Assembly: GCA_020440915.1 (NCBI GenBank)
Contig: JAGRNE010000012.1
Coordinates: 1-32,251 of the forward strand
Length of the DNA stretch: 32,251 nucleotides
Source: Leptospiraceae bacterium
GTDB taxonomy: Bacteria; Spirochaetota; Leptospiria; Leptospirales; Leptonemataceae
Reading direction: 5' to 3'
The notes below the pieces were generated by a model. The model had not been told where the DNA came from, did not search any database, and worked only from the letters and a program-made list of their open reading frames with translations. A program made the translations under genes and the position numbers. Position 1 is the first letter of the stretch. Each line of letters starts with the position of its first letter. This document shows, in pieces, positions 16,390 to 25,691 of this stretch.

Positions 16390-16582
16390 GCACTGCCGTT
16401 GCGCCATCGTATCCAGCGCGCAGCCAATTCAGGGCCCGGGATTGGATTGCCCTGATTCTTCCGGCAATGCCAGAGTCGGCCGGGAATACCAGATTCGCCT
16501 GCACCCTCCCGACCCAGGGTGGCCTGCCCGCGCATCCCTGGACCAGCGTCCCGCCGAGGGCATTTTCTTCGCTTCTACGCGG

Positions 16583-17776
16583 CTACTGATTCTCCGACAG
16601 GTATCGCCCGGCCGCCAGTTTAAGTTCTGGCTCCACCATTTCTTCAAGCGCCCTTTTTGCCATTGCTTCGCATTCGTCGGAAGGTTGCCCGCATAGCTGT
16701 TGAAAAGATCTCGAATTTACGAAGCGCTCTTTTTTCCAGTAATCCAGGAGGAGATCATCGTAATAGCCATCTTTGTTCATGGCCGCCGCCGCGGAGAAAG
16801 CGAAATGGGCTGCCATCGGGTCCACGTCCTTCTCGGAACAGAAAAACAGGCAGCTTATGGGCGCTTTTAGAATGTCCCGGGCCTCCTCGTTGGCATAGGC
16901 GGCCACAGCAAGGAAGTAATAGGCCCGAACGCTCAGATCCAGATAGCGATCCTGTAGCATCCTTTCTGAGAGCTCCTCAATCTGCGCAAACAGCTCCGCT
17001 TGCGGATAGATGGCAGCAACGCGAAATAATTTGATCATATGATCCGTAGCATGTTTCTGGAAAAAAGGAGTGTCCTGAGCATCTTTCATTCGGGCAAGAG
17101 CGAGCAATGAGTCCAGGTCTCCGGTTGCTGCTTTCTTGCGAAGGCTTTCGCGTTGTAAGGGTTCCGGAGGGGCAACCAGGGCTTCTTCCTTCGCCCGTCG
17201 GATTACAATGAGCTCAAACAGATAACCCATATCCATTTTCTGGGAATAATGCACTTCAGCTGCCATCAGTTCTATGACCGAGGCTCCGCTTACAATGCAG
17301 CCGCTCATATATGGCAACATGGCCCAGTCGTCCGAATGCTGAAGCAGCAATTCCAGGGAGTCCTGGACTTTCTTATAGCGAACCAGACCCCAGAAAGCAT
17401 AGACGCGCACTGTTGCAGAAGGATGCCACAGAAGCCTCCTTAATTCTGCTTCCGTGGCCAGCTCCGCCATATCGGCGAAGTCGATGTACTGTTGCGGAGT
17501 GCTTCCTCCTACGCCCACTGCAGATTCCATCACCATCCGTCCTTCGGCGATCTTGCTGGCATAGTCCAGCACGGCAGGGCGCACCGATTCCGGCTGGAAG
17601 GCTTCTGGCAGGGCATAGATGGGATCCGATGGACCCGACGTATTCTTAGCGAAGGAGACATGGGAACCCGGGCCCCGGGTTTCCGGCCAGGCGGTCTTGC
17701 AGGCAGTGCAAAGAAGGATCAAAACCAGAAAACGCTGCAGGAAGAGCCGGACGTTGATGTCCGTTGAGAAAACCAT
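16583..17776 (-). CDS. putative HEAT-like repeat lipoprotein
   Basis: A 397-residue exported protein. The N-terminus has a hydrophobic segment LFLQRFLVLILLCTAC; the Cys at about residue 26 fits a relaxed, spirochaete-type lipobox, so a lipoprotein is likely. The mature part is almost entirely alpha-helical with HEAT/Armadillo-like helical pairs, clearest at ATEAELRRLLWHPSATVRVYAF followed by GLVRYKK, which resembles other HEAT-type scaffolds. Conserved function is not recognisable. It is the last gene of a four-gene minus-strand chain and starts 14 bases after its upstream neighbour stops. The ribosome binding site is weak (AACGGTA), suggesting dependence on upstream translation. The 193-base gap to the convergent argF contains a bulged hairpin near 16455-16487 without a T-run. 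Confidence 0.65.
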   Translation of the reverse strand: MVFSTDINVRLFLQRFLVLILLCTACKTAWPETRGPGSHVSFAKNTSGPSDPIYALPEAFQPESVRPAVLDYASKIAEGRMVMESAVGVGGSTPQQYIDFADMAELATEAELRRLLWHPSATVRVYAFWGLVRYKKVQDSLELLLQHSDDWAMLPYMSGCIVSGASVIELMAAEVHYSQKMDMGYLFELIVIRRAKEEALVAPPEPLQRESLRKKAATGDLDSLLALARMKDAQDTPFFQKHATDHMIKLFRVAAIYPQAELFAQIEELSERMLQDRYLDLSVRAYYFLAVAAYANEEARDILKAPISCLFFCSEKDVDPMAAHFAFSAAAAMNKDGYYDDLLLDYWKKERFVNSRSFQQLCGQPSDECEAMAKRALEEMVEPELKLAAGRYLSENQ

Positions 17777-17790
17777 TACCGTTGGACGTT

Positions 17791-18420
17791 TCAGGAGGAG
17801 GGCGGGTTTTTGAGGATTTCTACTTCACGATTGATGTTTTGAAAACGAAGCATAAGAACAGCGCCCCCTGGAGAATGTAGCAACTCCAGCCATTTCTTCT
17901 CCTTTCCTTCCGGGGGCAGGATGCGAAACTCCACGACCTTGCCCGCCTCCCAGTTATCCGGCAGAGTACCTTCCGGCAACTCCAGCTCCAGCTGTTCGCT
18001 CAATGCAAAATCCATGGAATGTACCGGACCAGGTCGTAATGCGGCCGAGAGCAGTCGAAAGGAGTTGTTTTCTTCTCCCGGCCGCACTTCTCGACCGGCA
18101 TCGTTTCGCAGAAGGACGCGGATGGACGGGGCTGCTGAAATGCCGGCCGGCGCAGGTTCTCCGGCCATGGCCGAAGTCTCGGACGAAGCAGGGTTTCCCT
18201 GCCTGTACTGAATCTCCGCATTGATTTTCAGATCGGTAGGAGAAGGAAAAAAGGAACTCAGACTGCCCGTCTTATACATGATTCCAAAAATCAGAAGTAG
18301 CAACGCTACATCTGCAAGTATCATCCAGAAGGTGCGATTGCGAAAGGGATTGAAAACTTTTTCCGGTTTTCCGGGATAGTCTTCCTTAACTTCCTGCGGA
18401 CTTTTGTAGTAGAATTTCAA
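17791..18420 (-). CDS. single-pass membrane protein of unknown function
   Basis: A 209-residue protein with a cytosolic N-terminus of about 30 residues, one transmembrane helix at residues 31-49 (FWMILADVALLLLIFGIMY) and an extracytoplasmic domain that seems beta-rich (for example VEFRILPPEGKEKKWLELL). I recognise no family. The start is a TTG at 18420 preceded by AAGGAAGGA, a strong ribosome binding site; the TTG overlaps the TGA of the upstream NAD(P)HX repair gene by four bases. Its stop is 14 bases from the HEAT-like gene. The tight packing implies a co-regulated set, but nothing in the sequence links the functions. Confidence 0.7.
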   Translation of the reverse strand: MKFYYKSPQEVKEDYPGKPEKVFNPFRNRTFWMILADVALLLLIFGIMYKTGSLSSFFPSPTDLKINAEIQYRQGNPASSETSAMAGEPAPAGISAAPSIRVLLRNDAGREVRPGEENNSFRLLSAALRPGPVHSMDFALSEQLELELPEGTLPDNWEAGKVVEFRILPPEGKEKKWLELLHSPGGAVLMLRFQNINREVEILKNPPSS

Positions 18421-20033
18421 TGGAGTCCTTCCTTTTGTACGGTCGGGCGATAACCTGTGGACGGCCCGGATTCCGTTCCATCGCCAGATTTCAGGGCTAC
18501 CCGAATGAGCGAAGGAAAATCCGAGCTCAGGGGATGTACGGAGCCCTGGCTACAGCTATGGAGCAGTTCCATGGCAGCCTTTGCCGCGATCGCAACATCG
18601 GATGTACGCGACAGGGCCGTCATTAGAATCCCAACCAGACAATCGCCGCTTCCTGCCACCGCCAGGCTGGCATTTGGCCAGGGAAATACCAGCGCCTTTT
18701 CGGAAAATGGATCCAGTAGCACGGAAGAGGGGCCTTTGTATAAGACGTAGGAACCAACCCGCGACTGCACGAATTCCAGAGCGCGCAAAAGCGCCGAAGC
18801 ATCCTTGATGACCCGGCCGCCCATCGCTTTCCATTCGCCAGGATGGGGCGTAAGCACGGTTCGACTTCCCTGAAGGGAGGGGAAGTCCAGGCTGGCTACT
18901 GTGGCGGCCGCATCCAGAACCAGAAAAGGAGTGGAAACATTGTCTGATCGGTGCGGTTTTTTCCCGTGAATCTCATCGGGAACCTGCGCAGGCATCGAAC
19001 CTGGTTGCTCAGCATGTGTTGAACGGTCGCCTATTTCGGGCAGTATCGAGGCCAGGTTCGAAAGATAAGATCTGGCCTCTTCGCCGGACGTGCCCGGTCC
19101 CACGGCGATAACAGAAGTGCGATCATCGATCTCGGGGCTTTTGGCCCACAGGATAGAAGGCTCTTCGAGCAGGCGCGGCGAAGAACTCAGAGCCCGGAGA
19201 ATTCCTCCTCCAGAAGCGAAAAAGGTGCGAGACGAAAGCAACAGAGCCCCTTCCATGCCCGGGCTTCCGCCCAGTATCCAGGCCGATCCATTCGCGTACT
19301 TATGGGAATCCTGAGATTTTTCAAACAGCCTCAGCCTCCGGCTATCTCGGCGGATCCAGGAGGAATGGTATCCTTTAGTGGGTACGAAACCAATGGGATG
19401 CGAAAAGACAGTGGACTTCAAAAGCTCAGGCGAAAGAGCGCAGGCAAGTCTATGGGGCCCATAGGTATGGATTTCATCTGGAACAAATAGGGAGGTTTCG
19501 TCGTACGGATGATCTTCCAGCAATCCTGCAGGCACATCCAGGCTAAGTACAAATGCGCCCCTCTGCTGAAGGCGCGCAATGCGCTGACACAGCATGCGAA
19601 GCATCCCTTCCAGGATTCGATCCTGACCGCTACCCAGCAAAGCCTCCACAACCATGTCTGGATTTTCCATGTGCGGCGAATCCAGGAACGATTCGGCATT
19701 CTGCCTTGGAATACTCCCTTTCTCAATCAGGGATTCATAGAACTGAGCCGCCTGGGAACGCGCCGGCGCTGTCTGGACCACCAGCAGCTTATGGGCTGGA
19801 AGGCCTGCCGAAAGTAGATGCCAGGCCAGGGCCAGACCGTCGCCGCCATTATTGCCCGGCCCGCAGAGTAATAGCGTGTTCGCTTCCTGGATTTGTAGGT
19901 ATTGCTGGAGTCTGTAAAGAGAGGAAAGGGCCGCCTGGCCCATGAGCTGGGTGGGGGTCCATCCAAGCTCCATGGTTTTCTTGTCCAGTTGTCTGGATTC
20001 TTCGTAGGTTAGTAGAGCGTCATCGCCATTCAT
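18417..20033 (-). CDS. nnr: bifunctional NAD(P)HX epimerase/dehydratase
   Basis: Repairs hydrated NAD(P)H: an N-terminal epimerase (YjeF_N, residues about 1-220) interconverts R and S NAD(P)HX, and a C-terminal ADP-dependent dehydratase (YjeF_C/ribokinase-like, about 235-535) restores NAD(P)H. The epimerase carries LCGPGNNGGDGLALAWHLL (residues 56-74) and SLDVPAGL; the dehydratase has GGSPGMEGALLLSSR, AVGPGTSGEE, VLTPHPGEWKAMGG, YVLYKGPSSVLL and SLAVAGSGDCLVG with the catalytic-type GD near residue 465. Length of 538 is close to E. coli Nnr (about 515). An odd point: the usual DALLGTG motif reads EALLGSG, with Glu at 130. The ATG at 20033 overlaps the upstream gene's end by 14 bases. Confidence 0.94.
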   Translation of the reverse strand: MNGDDALLTYEESRQLDKKTMELGWTPTQLMGQAALSSLYRLQQYLQIQEANTLLLCGPGNNGGDGLALAWHLLSAGLPAHKLLVVQTAPARSQAAQFYESLIEKGSIPRQNAESFLDSPHMENPDMVVEALLGSGQDRILEGMLRMLCQRIARLQQRGAFVLSLDVPAGLLEDHPYDETSLFVPDEIHTYGPHRLACALSPELLKSTVFSHPIGFVPTKGYHSSWIRRDSRRLRLFEKSQDSHKYANGSAWILGGSPGMEGALLLSSRTFFASGGGILRALSSSPRLLEEPSILWAKSPEIDDRTSVIAVGPGTSGEEARSYLSNLASILPEIGDRSTHAEQPGSMPAQVPDEIHGKKPHRSDNVSTPFLVLDAAATVASLDFPSLQGSRTVLTPHPGEWKAMGGRVIKDASALLRALEFVQSRVGSYVLYKGPSSVLLDPFSEKALVFPWPNASLAVAGSGDCLVGILMTALSRTSDVAIAAKAAMELLHSCSQGSVHPLSSDFPSLIRVALKSGDGTESGPSTGYRPTVQKEGLH

Positions 20034-21174
20034 TTAGCTGATAGTTGCCTTCCAGGATGCGAACGCTAAAGATCCGATTATCCAGGTTCCGGTAGGTTTC
20101 TCTCCAGGATTCTCGAATCCCTGGAAAACGGAGCAACTGGTTGTTCAGATACTCCCCGTTGGAACTAAAGATCTTAAAGAGTATTCCCCCGCTGTCATCC
20201 AGCGTTTCCAGTATAAAGCCCCCATCGGTAGCCGACCAGCTCAGAGCATCCTGCGGTTCATCGGTGGAATAGACCTCGGTGGCCGAACCGTTCAGAGGTT
20301 GTTCGTAGATCTTTCTTTCTTCCGGGGCGAAGGTGGATGGATTTCGCAAAACGGCGCTGATCAGAAATCGCTCTCCCCCTGGATAGGGAATCATCCTTTC
20401 AATTTCCAGCCGATGCTTCTTGAACTGTTCCGGTATCTGGATGCCTTCCGGAGCCACGGTTCGAACCAGGATACCTTCTCTGTACACCGTCACCACCGGG
20501 CCTTCGGAATTCATATGAAGTACATAAAGGGTATCGTCTTCGCCCATGGCCAGACGCCGAATGCGCTGGAAGCGAGCGGGGCCATCCTCGGCTTTAAGGG
20601 TAGTTACCGTTCGTTCATCCAGATCCACTCTCACCACCCGGGCTGGAGCGGATGTGGAGAATTCCGGCCGCAGGATTCCTGGCAGTCGGTTTTCGGGAGG
20701 CAGGTCCGGATTGTTGTCCGGCGGTGAATAGGTCTTCTTTTCTTCCTCGCTGATTTGATGCACTTCTATGTAGAGCGCATCATCGCTGGCGGCCAGACTG
20801 CCGGGTATTCCATCCGGAATGGCCGTCGTCTCAATCTCGGTGGTCAGCGGTTTACCGGATGCGTTTAGAATCCAGGTTGGCTTCGCCTGACTGCCCGGAA
20901 AGAAGCGAACCACTCGATAAGAAACGTCGCTGAGAAAAATGCCGTCGTCATTGAGCGCCGGCATATACGGAAAATTGCCGTAGATTCGCTCGTTTCGAAT
21001 TACAGGCAGGCCGTCCGGGAATTCGCCGTCCGTTATATCCATTTGTAGCGGAATGGAATACAGAGGCGTAGGCGCCAGCTCATCGATACGGAATCGAGCG
21101 CAGCTAAAGAGCGTGGGCATTAGGCCCAGAAAGAGGATTAAAATGGATCGATATATTGCGCGGGAATAGTGCAT
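20020..21174 (-). CDS. putative beta-propeller-like lipoprotein
   Basis: An exported lipoprotein of about 384 residues. The signal sequence reads YRSILILFLGLMPTLFSC with the lipid-modified Cys at residue 25 from the start chosen here. The mature part shows repeated beta-strand units of the NHL/propeller type: MPALNDDGIFLSDVSYRVVRF, GSLAASDDALYIEVHQI, IRRLAMGEDDTLYVLHM. No enzyme motif is visible. The frame is open to 21315, but the extra 47 residues run into the rimP leader and are not signal-like, so the ATG at 21174 is preferred; its AGGA is only two bases away. It is the first gene of the chain leading to the NAD(P)HX repair enzyme and is divergent from rimP. Confidence 0.72.
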   Translation of the reverse strand: MHYSRAIYRSILILFLGLMPTLFSCARFRIDELAPTPLYSIPLQMDITDGEFPDGLPVIRNERIYGNFPYMPALNDDGIFLSDVSYRVVRFFPGSQAKPTWILNASGKPLTTEIETTAIPDGIPGSLAASDDALYIEVHQISEEEKKTYSPPDNNPDLPPENRLPGILRPEFSTSAPARVVRVDLDERTVTTLKAEDGPARFQRIRRLAMGEDDTLYVLHMNSEGPVVTVYREGILVRTVAPEGIQIPEQFKKHRLEIERMIPYPGGERFLISAVLRNPSTFAPEERKIYEQPLNGSATEVYSTDEPQDALSWSATDGGFILETLDDSGGILFKIFSSNGEYLNNQLLRFPGIRESWRETYRNLDNRIFSVRILEGNYQLNEWR

Positions 21175-21238
21175 TCCTATTTGATTCGGGGTTTTCAAAT
21201 TCTGCCTCTCCACCGGGAACCATCTGGATTGAATTAGA

Positions 21239-21267
21239 TTGACAGTAAAGCGACAAAACGATTCTTT
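21239..21267 (+). promoter_or_regulatory. possible promoter of the rimP-nusA operon
   Basis: A perfect TTGACA (21239-21244) is followed after 17 bases by TTCTTT (21262-21267), only a partial match to TATAAT. It points at rimP in the divergent gap between the lipoprotein gene and rimP. Transcription would begin near 21274, right at the hairpin described at 21276. The weak -10 keeps confidence low. Confidence 0.4.
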
Positions 21268-21275
21268 GTAGGGGA

Positions 21276-21300
21276 AGTGGGTTTCACCCGCTTTTTTTTT
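21276..21300 (+). terminator. terminator-like hairpin with T9 just before rimP
   Basis: AGTGGGT and ACCCGCT form a 7-bp stem (one G-T pair) around a TTC loop, followed at once by nine T residues (21292-21300). The ATG of rimP begins 16 bases later. In the plus direction this has the form of an intrinsic terminator; on the minus strand there is no T-run. No plus-strand gene ends within 4.9 kb upstream, so it most likely belongs to the rimP-nusA-infB leader as an attenuator, or is a 5' stabilising hairpin. Confidence 0.65.
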
Positions 21301-21316
21301 GCCGGATGGCCGCAAA

Positions 21317-21850
21317 ATGGAAGTTCTGGATGAAATTGCGGCGGAGGCGCTTCTGCCGGGGACGCAGATCTATTCTCTGCGGCTCCTTAATGCAGGGGGT
21401 GGCTACCATATTGAAGTCCAGCTGGATGATCTGAACCACCCCACCGGTTCCGTGAATCTGGAACAGTGCGAAGCGTTTAGCCGAGCGCTTGTGGAAAGGC
21501 TGGATGCTGCCCTGGATTCCGGGCAAACGGAACTGCCTGCAGACTTGAATGCCGAAAACTATTCCCTGGAGGTTTCTTCGGCCGGGGCGGAGCGTCAGCT
21601 ACGGCTACCGGGCGATCTGGAGCGGTTCAAGGTTCAGCCTTTGAAGCTTCAGTTTGAGCTGGACGGAACGGTTCATACCGAGATCGTTCAGTACCAGGGG
21701 AAGGAAGACCGGGAGGGCCCGGAGATATTATTTTTTCGATCCTATAAAACAGGAGGGTCCAGAAAGAAAGGAAAGAGCAAGAAGGAAGAAAAGACCTTCC
21801 AGCTTTCTATAGAACAGATTCGCAAAGCGTTTTTGTATCTGGACGTATGA
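21317..21850 (+). CDS. rimP: ribosome maturation factor RimP
   Basis: Cytosolic factor needed for maturation of the 30S ribosomal subunit. It has 177 residues from the ATG at 21317. The N-terminal alpha/beta domain includes YSLRLLNAGGGYHIEVQLDD and the SVNLEQCEAFSRALVERLD segment; ENYSLEVSSAGAERQLRLPGDLERF (about residues 85-108) is the family hallmark (usually LEVSSPGLdRpL with Pro; here Ala), followed by the C-terminal SH3-like domain with a basic insert GSRKKGKSKKEEK. An in-frame TTG lies 18 bases upstream, but it abuts the T-run and leaves no ribosome binding site; GGATGG precedes the ATG. The stop overlaps the nusA ATG (ATGA), the usual rimP-nusA coupling. Confidence 0.9.
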   Translation: MEVLDEIAAEALLPGTQIYSLRLLNAGGGYHIEVQLDDLNHPTGSVNLEQCEAFSRALVERLDAALDSGQTELPADLNAENYSLEVSSAGAERQLRLPGDLERFKVQPLKLQFELDGTVHTEIVQYQGKEDREGPEILFFRSYKTGGSRKKGKSKKEEKTFQLSIEQIRKAFLYLDV

Positions 21851-23220
21851 AGATGGCAAAAGCAAAGAAAAAGCAACAATCCGGCCCCGATATCCGGGCC
21901 TTTTTCGATTCCATGGACGCTCTGGCCGCAGAAAAGGGCCTGGGCAAAGATGAAATCATGGAGATCTTTCGCGGCAGTCTTATCACTTCCTATCAGAGAA
22001 AGCATGGGCCCGACGCACGCATCGAAGTGCAGCTGGATGCGGAGACTCCTTCCATAGGAGTTCAGGTGCACAAGCAGATCGTGGATTCTGTGGAAGACCC
22101 TTCCCTGGAGATCACCGTTGAAGAGGCAAAGAAGTATCGAGAGGATGCAAAAGCCGGCGAAGAATTGATCATTGAAGAAGAGCCTTTCGCTTTCTCGCGG
22201 ATTGGAGCTACCAATGTCCGCCACATCTTTTTCCAGCGTCTCAAGGAACAGGAAAGAGAAATTGTCTACAATGAATTCAAACACAAGGAAGGCGAGCTAA
22301 TCAACGGTCAGTTTCTTCGCTGGAGAGACCGGGAAGTTGTATATGTGGATCTGGGCCGTGCTGAAGGAGTGCTTCCTCGAAGAGAGCAAATTCCCAGGGA
22401 AAGGTTTCATCCCGGCGATCGCATCAAGGCTGTTATAAAGTCCGTGGAGCTCCGACGAGAAAAGTCCAGGGATCCAGGTCCGTACATCCTTCTTTCCAGG
22501 GCGGCTCCGGACTTTGTTCGCCGACTGTTCGAGCAGGAAATTCCAGAGATCTACGATGGCGTTGTGGAGATCATGGATATTGTACGGGATGCTGGCTTCC
22601 GCAGCAAATTGCTGGTGCGTTCCAATCGTTCTGATGTAGATCCTGTAGGCGCCTGCGTGGGCATTAAAGGGGTTCGGATTCAGTCCATTGTGCGAGAACT
22701 GGGAAATGAAAGAATCGATATTGTGAATTACTCCCCGGAAGCCGCAGAGCTTATAGCAAATGCTATTTCTCCGGCCCGGGTAGCGGAAGTTCGCGCCGAT
22801 TCCGGTACCAAAGAGGCGCTTGTGCTTGTACCGGACGACCAGCTTCGTCTGGCCCAGGGGCCGGACAATAAGAATGTAAAGCTGGCAGCGAGATTAACCG
22901 GCTTCCGGCTCATCGTAAAGTCTTTGACGCAATTCGGGGAAGAAATGTCATCTCCGGAAGCGAGGGCTCAGCTGGAGCAACTGTTCAGTCCCAAAGAGGA
23001 AGAAGGCAGCGAAGCCGATTCGGATTACACTCCGCTCAACGAACTTCCTGGCCTTTCCAGCCGGATTATCGATTTGCTGGAGCAAAGCGGCGTGAAGAGT
23101 GTGGAAGATCTGGTTGAGTTGGAGCCGGAAGAGCTGGAAGCTCTACCGGGAATTGGAAAGACAACAGCTGCTCAGATTCTGAAGATACTGGAGGATGTGG
23201 TCTCCTTCGAAGAGGTTTGA
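21847..23220 (+). CDS. nusA: transcription termination/antitermination factor NusA
   Basis: RNA polymerase-associated factor controlling pausing, termination and antitermination; 457 residues. Domains in order: NusA N-terminal domain (about 12-140), S1 (about 148-215, INGQFLRWRDREVVYVDLG), KH1 and KH2 (about 240-385, with DPVGACVGIKGVRIQSIVRELGNERIDIV, the most conserved block of NusA), a short acidic linker, and a C-terminal helix-hairpin-helix domain (about 405-457, LPGLSSRIIDLLEQSGVKSVEDL then LEALPGIGKTTAAQIL). The ATG overlaps the rimP stop by four bases; a second ATG is two codons further in. The genes ylxR and ylxQ, often found between nusA and infB elsewhere, are absent. Confidence 0.97.
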   Translation: MKMAKAKKKQQSGPDIRAFFDSMDALAAEKGLGKDEIMEIFRGSLITSYQRKHGPDARIEVQLDAETPSIGVQVHKQIVDSVEDPSLEITVEEAKKYREDAKAGEELIIEEEPFAFSRIGATNVRHIFFQRLKEQEREIVYNEFKHKEGELINGQFLRWRDREVVYVDLGRAEGVLPRREQIPRERFHPGDRIKAVIKSVELRREKSRDPGPYILLSRAAPDFVRRLFEQEIPEIYDGVVEIMDIVRDAGFRSKLLVRSNRSDVDPVGACVGIKGVRIQSIVRELGNERIDIVNYSPEAAELIANAISPARVAEVRADSGTKEALVLVPDDQLRLAQGPDNKNVKLAARLTGFRLIVKSLTQFGEEMSSPEARAQLEQLFSPKEEEGSEADSDYTPLNELPGLSSRIIDLLEQSGVKSVEDLVELEPEELEALPGIGKTTAAQILKILEDVVSFEEV

Positions 23221-23253
23221 TTGAGTGCACCGGCCACGATGGCAGGATAATAT

Positions 23254-25665
23254 ATGGCGGAACAGAACGAAAATCAGGGCAGCATCAAGAAGCAGCTAAC
23301 CGGGTCCGGCGGGGCCAAGGGGAAGAAGAAGCTGGTCATCAAGAAAAAGGTGGACCAGAAGAAGGATATCTCCGAGCACTTCGACTCGCCCAAGAAGTCA
23401 GCCAGGCCGGCAGCGTCCAAGACTGCGCCGGCTCCGGAAAAACCTGCAGCCGGCCAGAGTGGGCCACCTCCTCAAAGACAGGAGTCCCAGCGACCGCCTC
23501 AGTCCCAGCCTCGACCCCAGGGTAGGCAGGGCGAACAACGCCGAGGCCCCGGTGGTCCTCCGGGCGGAGGTCAGGGCGGACCCAGGCCGCAGCGACCGGG
23601 TGGAGATCGTCGACCGCCGCAGGGCGGTCAGAAAGGGCAGGGCACCGGCGTTAGCCGGGTGAGCTTCGCAGGAGCGGGCACCCCCTTTGATGCATTACTG
23701 GAAAGTACCAGAAAAGCTGCCAGCGCCAACCAGGCGCAGGGAAGAGGCGGCAAAGGGCCGGGAGCGCGCGGTCCAGGGAAGCCCGGAGAACCGGATCGTC
23801 CGGATGCTGGTGGAGGACGTCGTGGCGGCGGAGGACGCCGGGGCGGACACGATAACGAAAACATCAATAAGTTTCAGCGCGCCGTAAAGCGCAAGCCTCA
23901 GCCTAGCGGGACTACAGTACCTACCTCCATCGATATTATGGAAAGCGTTCAGGTGGGCGAACTGGCCAAGAAGCTGAACCTCAAACCAGGGGATGTAATC
24001 GGTCGCTTGATGAAGATGGGCGAAATGGTTACCATCAACAAAATCATCGATTCAGAAACGGCCGCTCTGGTAGCCCAGGAATTCGGATGTAAAGTGAACG
24101 TAGTTTCTCTCTACGATGAAACTGTTATCCAGGAAGAAGAGGACAAAGAAGAGGATCGCTCCATTCGTCCGCCGGTAGTTACTATCATGGGTCACGTCGA
24201 CCACGGTAAGACCAAATTGCTGGATACCATCCGAAAGTCCAACGTCATTGATACAGAAGCAGGGGCAATTACACAGCACATTGGCGCTTATCAGGTAGAG
24301 ACTCCTAACGGAAAGATTACCTTCCTGGATACTCCAGGTCACGAAGCCTTTACGGCCATGCGATCCAGAGGGGCTGCGGTAACTGACATTGTTATTCTGG
24401 TTGTGGCTGCCGACGACGGGGTAAAAGAGCAGACCAAAGAAGCCATTACCCATGCCAAAGAAGCGGAAGTTCCGATCATTGTAGCCGTAAACAAAATCGA
24501 TCTTCCGGGCGCAAACCTGGAAAAGGTACTGCAGGAACTGGCCACGGCCGGGCTGCAGTCAGAATCCTGGGGTGGCGACATCGTAGTTTGCGAAATCTCG
24601 GCCAAGAACAACATCGGTATTGAACATCTCCTGGAGATGGTCCTCCTACAGGCCGAAATCCTGAACCTCAATGCGAATCCAAAAGTCCGGCCGGTGGGTC
24701 ACGTGATCGAAGCCAGGGTGGATGCTGGAAAAGGTCCTGTGGCCACGCTGCTCATCGAAAAGGGAACCCTTCGCGAAGGCGACCCCTTTGTTGTGGGGGT
24801 CTACTCCGGAAAGATTCGAGCCATGTTCGACGATCTGGGACGACGAAGAACCGAAGCTCCTCCGGCCACTCCGGTGGAAATCATCGGTCTGGACGGCGTT
24901 CCCCAGGCGGGGGATCCGTTCCAGGTCGTGGAGTCCGAAAAATATGCCCGGGAAATGGCCTCCACAAGGCAGCATTACGAACAGATCAGCCGTGCAGCCG
25001 AACGTGCACAGCCCAGTATGGATGCTCTGGCCGAATGGATGCAGGAGCACAAAGAGCTCAAGATCATTGTCAAGGCAGACGTTCAGGGTTCTGTCGAAGC
25101 GATTCGCGACGGCCTGATGAAGCTGGCCCACGACGATGTAAAAATCCGCGTCATTATGGGCTCCACCGGCGCTATCAGCGAGTCCGATGTAAGCCTTGCC
25201 TCGGCTTCCAATGCCATGGTGCTGGGCTTTCATGTCCGGGCCACACCGCAGGCCACGGAACTGGCCGAAAGAGATGGCGTGGATATTCGCTACTACAGCA
25301 TTATCTACAACCTCATCGAGGACATGGCCAAAGCCATGGAGGGTCTGCTGGAGCCGGACTACGTCGAAGAAGTGAAGGGCCGGGCAGAAGTTCGCAAGGT
25401 GTTCCGCATTTCCAGAGTTGGAAACGTTGCCGGTTGTATGGTGATTTCTGGAAAGATTCATCGAAACAACAAGATTCGCATTCTGCGAGACAACGTTGTT
25501 CTTTACGAAGACGGCGAGCTGGACAGCCTCAAGCGTCATAAAGATGACTCCGCAGAGGTGGCAGAGGGCTTCGAATGCGGTATCTCTCTGAAAGGCTACA
25601 ATGACCTCAAAGAAGGGGACATCATTGAAGGTTATGTGATCAATGAGGTGGCCAGAACTCTTTAA
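23254..25665 (+). CDS. infB: translation initiation factor IF-2
   Basis: GTPase that brings initiator fMet-tRNA to the ribosome; 803 residues. The first 225 residues are low-complexity and rich in G, P, Q, R and K with repeated GGGRRGG-like runs. An IF2 N-domain follows at about 230-285 ([23 protein letters not shown]), then the G domain with G1 GHVDHGKT near 312, G3 DTPGHEAF near 359 and G4 NKID near 413. Domains II-IV complete the protein ([17 protein letters not shown], then VLGFHVR and [15 protein letters not shown]). The ATG has AGGA seven bases upstream and lies 33 bases after nusA. Its extended N-terminus is probably disordered and varies greatly within the family. Confidence 0.97.
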   Translation: MAEQNENQGSIKKQLTGSGGAKGKKKLVIKKKVDQKKDISEHFDSPKKSARPAASKTAPAPEKPAAGQSGPPPQRQESQRPPQSQPRPQGRQGEQRRGPGGPPGGGQGGPRPQRPGGDRRPPQGGQKGQGTGVSRVSFAGAGTPFDALLESTRKAASANQAQGRGGKGPGARGPGKPGEPDRPDAGGGRRGGGGRRGGHDNENINKFQRAVKRKPQPSGTTVPTSIDIMESVQVGELAKKLNLKPGDVIGRLMKMGEMVTINKIIDSETAALVAQEFGCKVNVVSLYDETVIQEEEDKEEDRSIRPPVVTIMGHVDHGKTKLLDTIRKSNVIDTEAGAITQHIGAYQVETPNGKITFLDTPGHEAFTAMRSRGAAVTDIVILVVAADDGVKEQTKEAITHAKEAEVPIIVAVNKIDLPGANLEKVLQELATAGLQSESWGGDIVVCEISAKNNIGIEHLLEMVLLQAEILNLNANPKVRPVGHVIEARVDAGKGPVATLLIEKGTLREGDPFVVGVYSGKIRAMFDDLGRRRTEAPPATPVEIIGLDGVPQAGDPFQVVESEKYAREMASTRQHYEQISRAAERAQPSMDALAEWMQEHKELKIIVKADVQGSVEAIRDGLMKLAHDDVKIRVIMGSTGAISESDVSLASASNAMVLGFHVRATPQATELAERDGVDIRYYSIIYNLIEDMAKAMEGLLEPDYVEEVKGRAEVRKVFRISRVGNVAGCMVISGKIHRNNKIRILRDNVVLYEDGELDSLKRHKDDSAEVAEGFECGISLKGYNDLKEGDIIEGYVINEVARTL

Positions 25666-25691
25666 GGTTTCCTTGGAGACGGGCTTAATCT

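Noticed and set aside
16390-16582. Terminator between convergent argF and the HEAT-like gene
   Set aside because: A bulged hairpin (16455-16487) and smaller inverted repeats exist, but none is followed by a T-run on either strand.
21175-21315. N-terminal extension of the propeller-like lipoprotein
   Set aside because: It would run through the rimP leader hairpin and put a non-signal sequence before an excellent lipoprotein signal.
24646-25539. Minus-strand open frame of 297 codons opposite infB
   Set aside because: Antisense to conserved IF-2 domains, no ribosome binding site or family resemblance.
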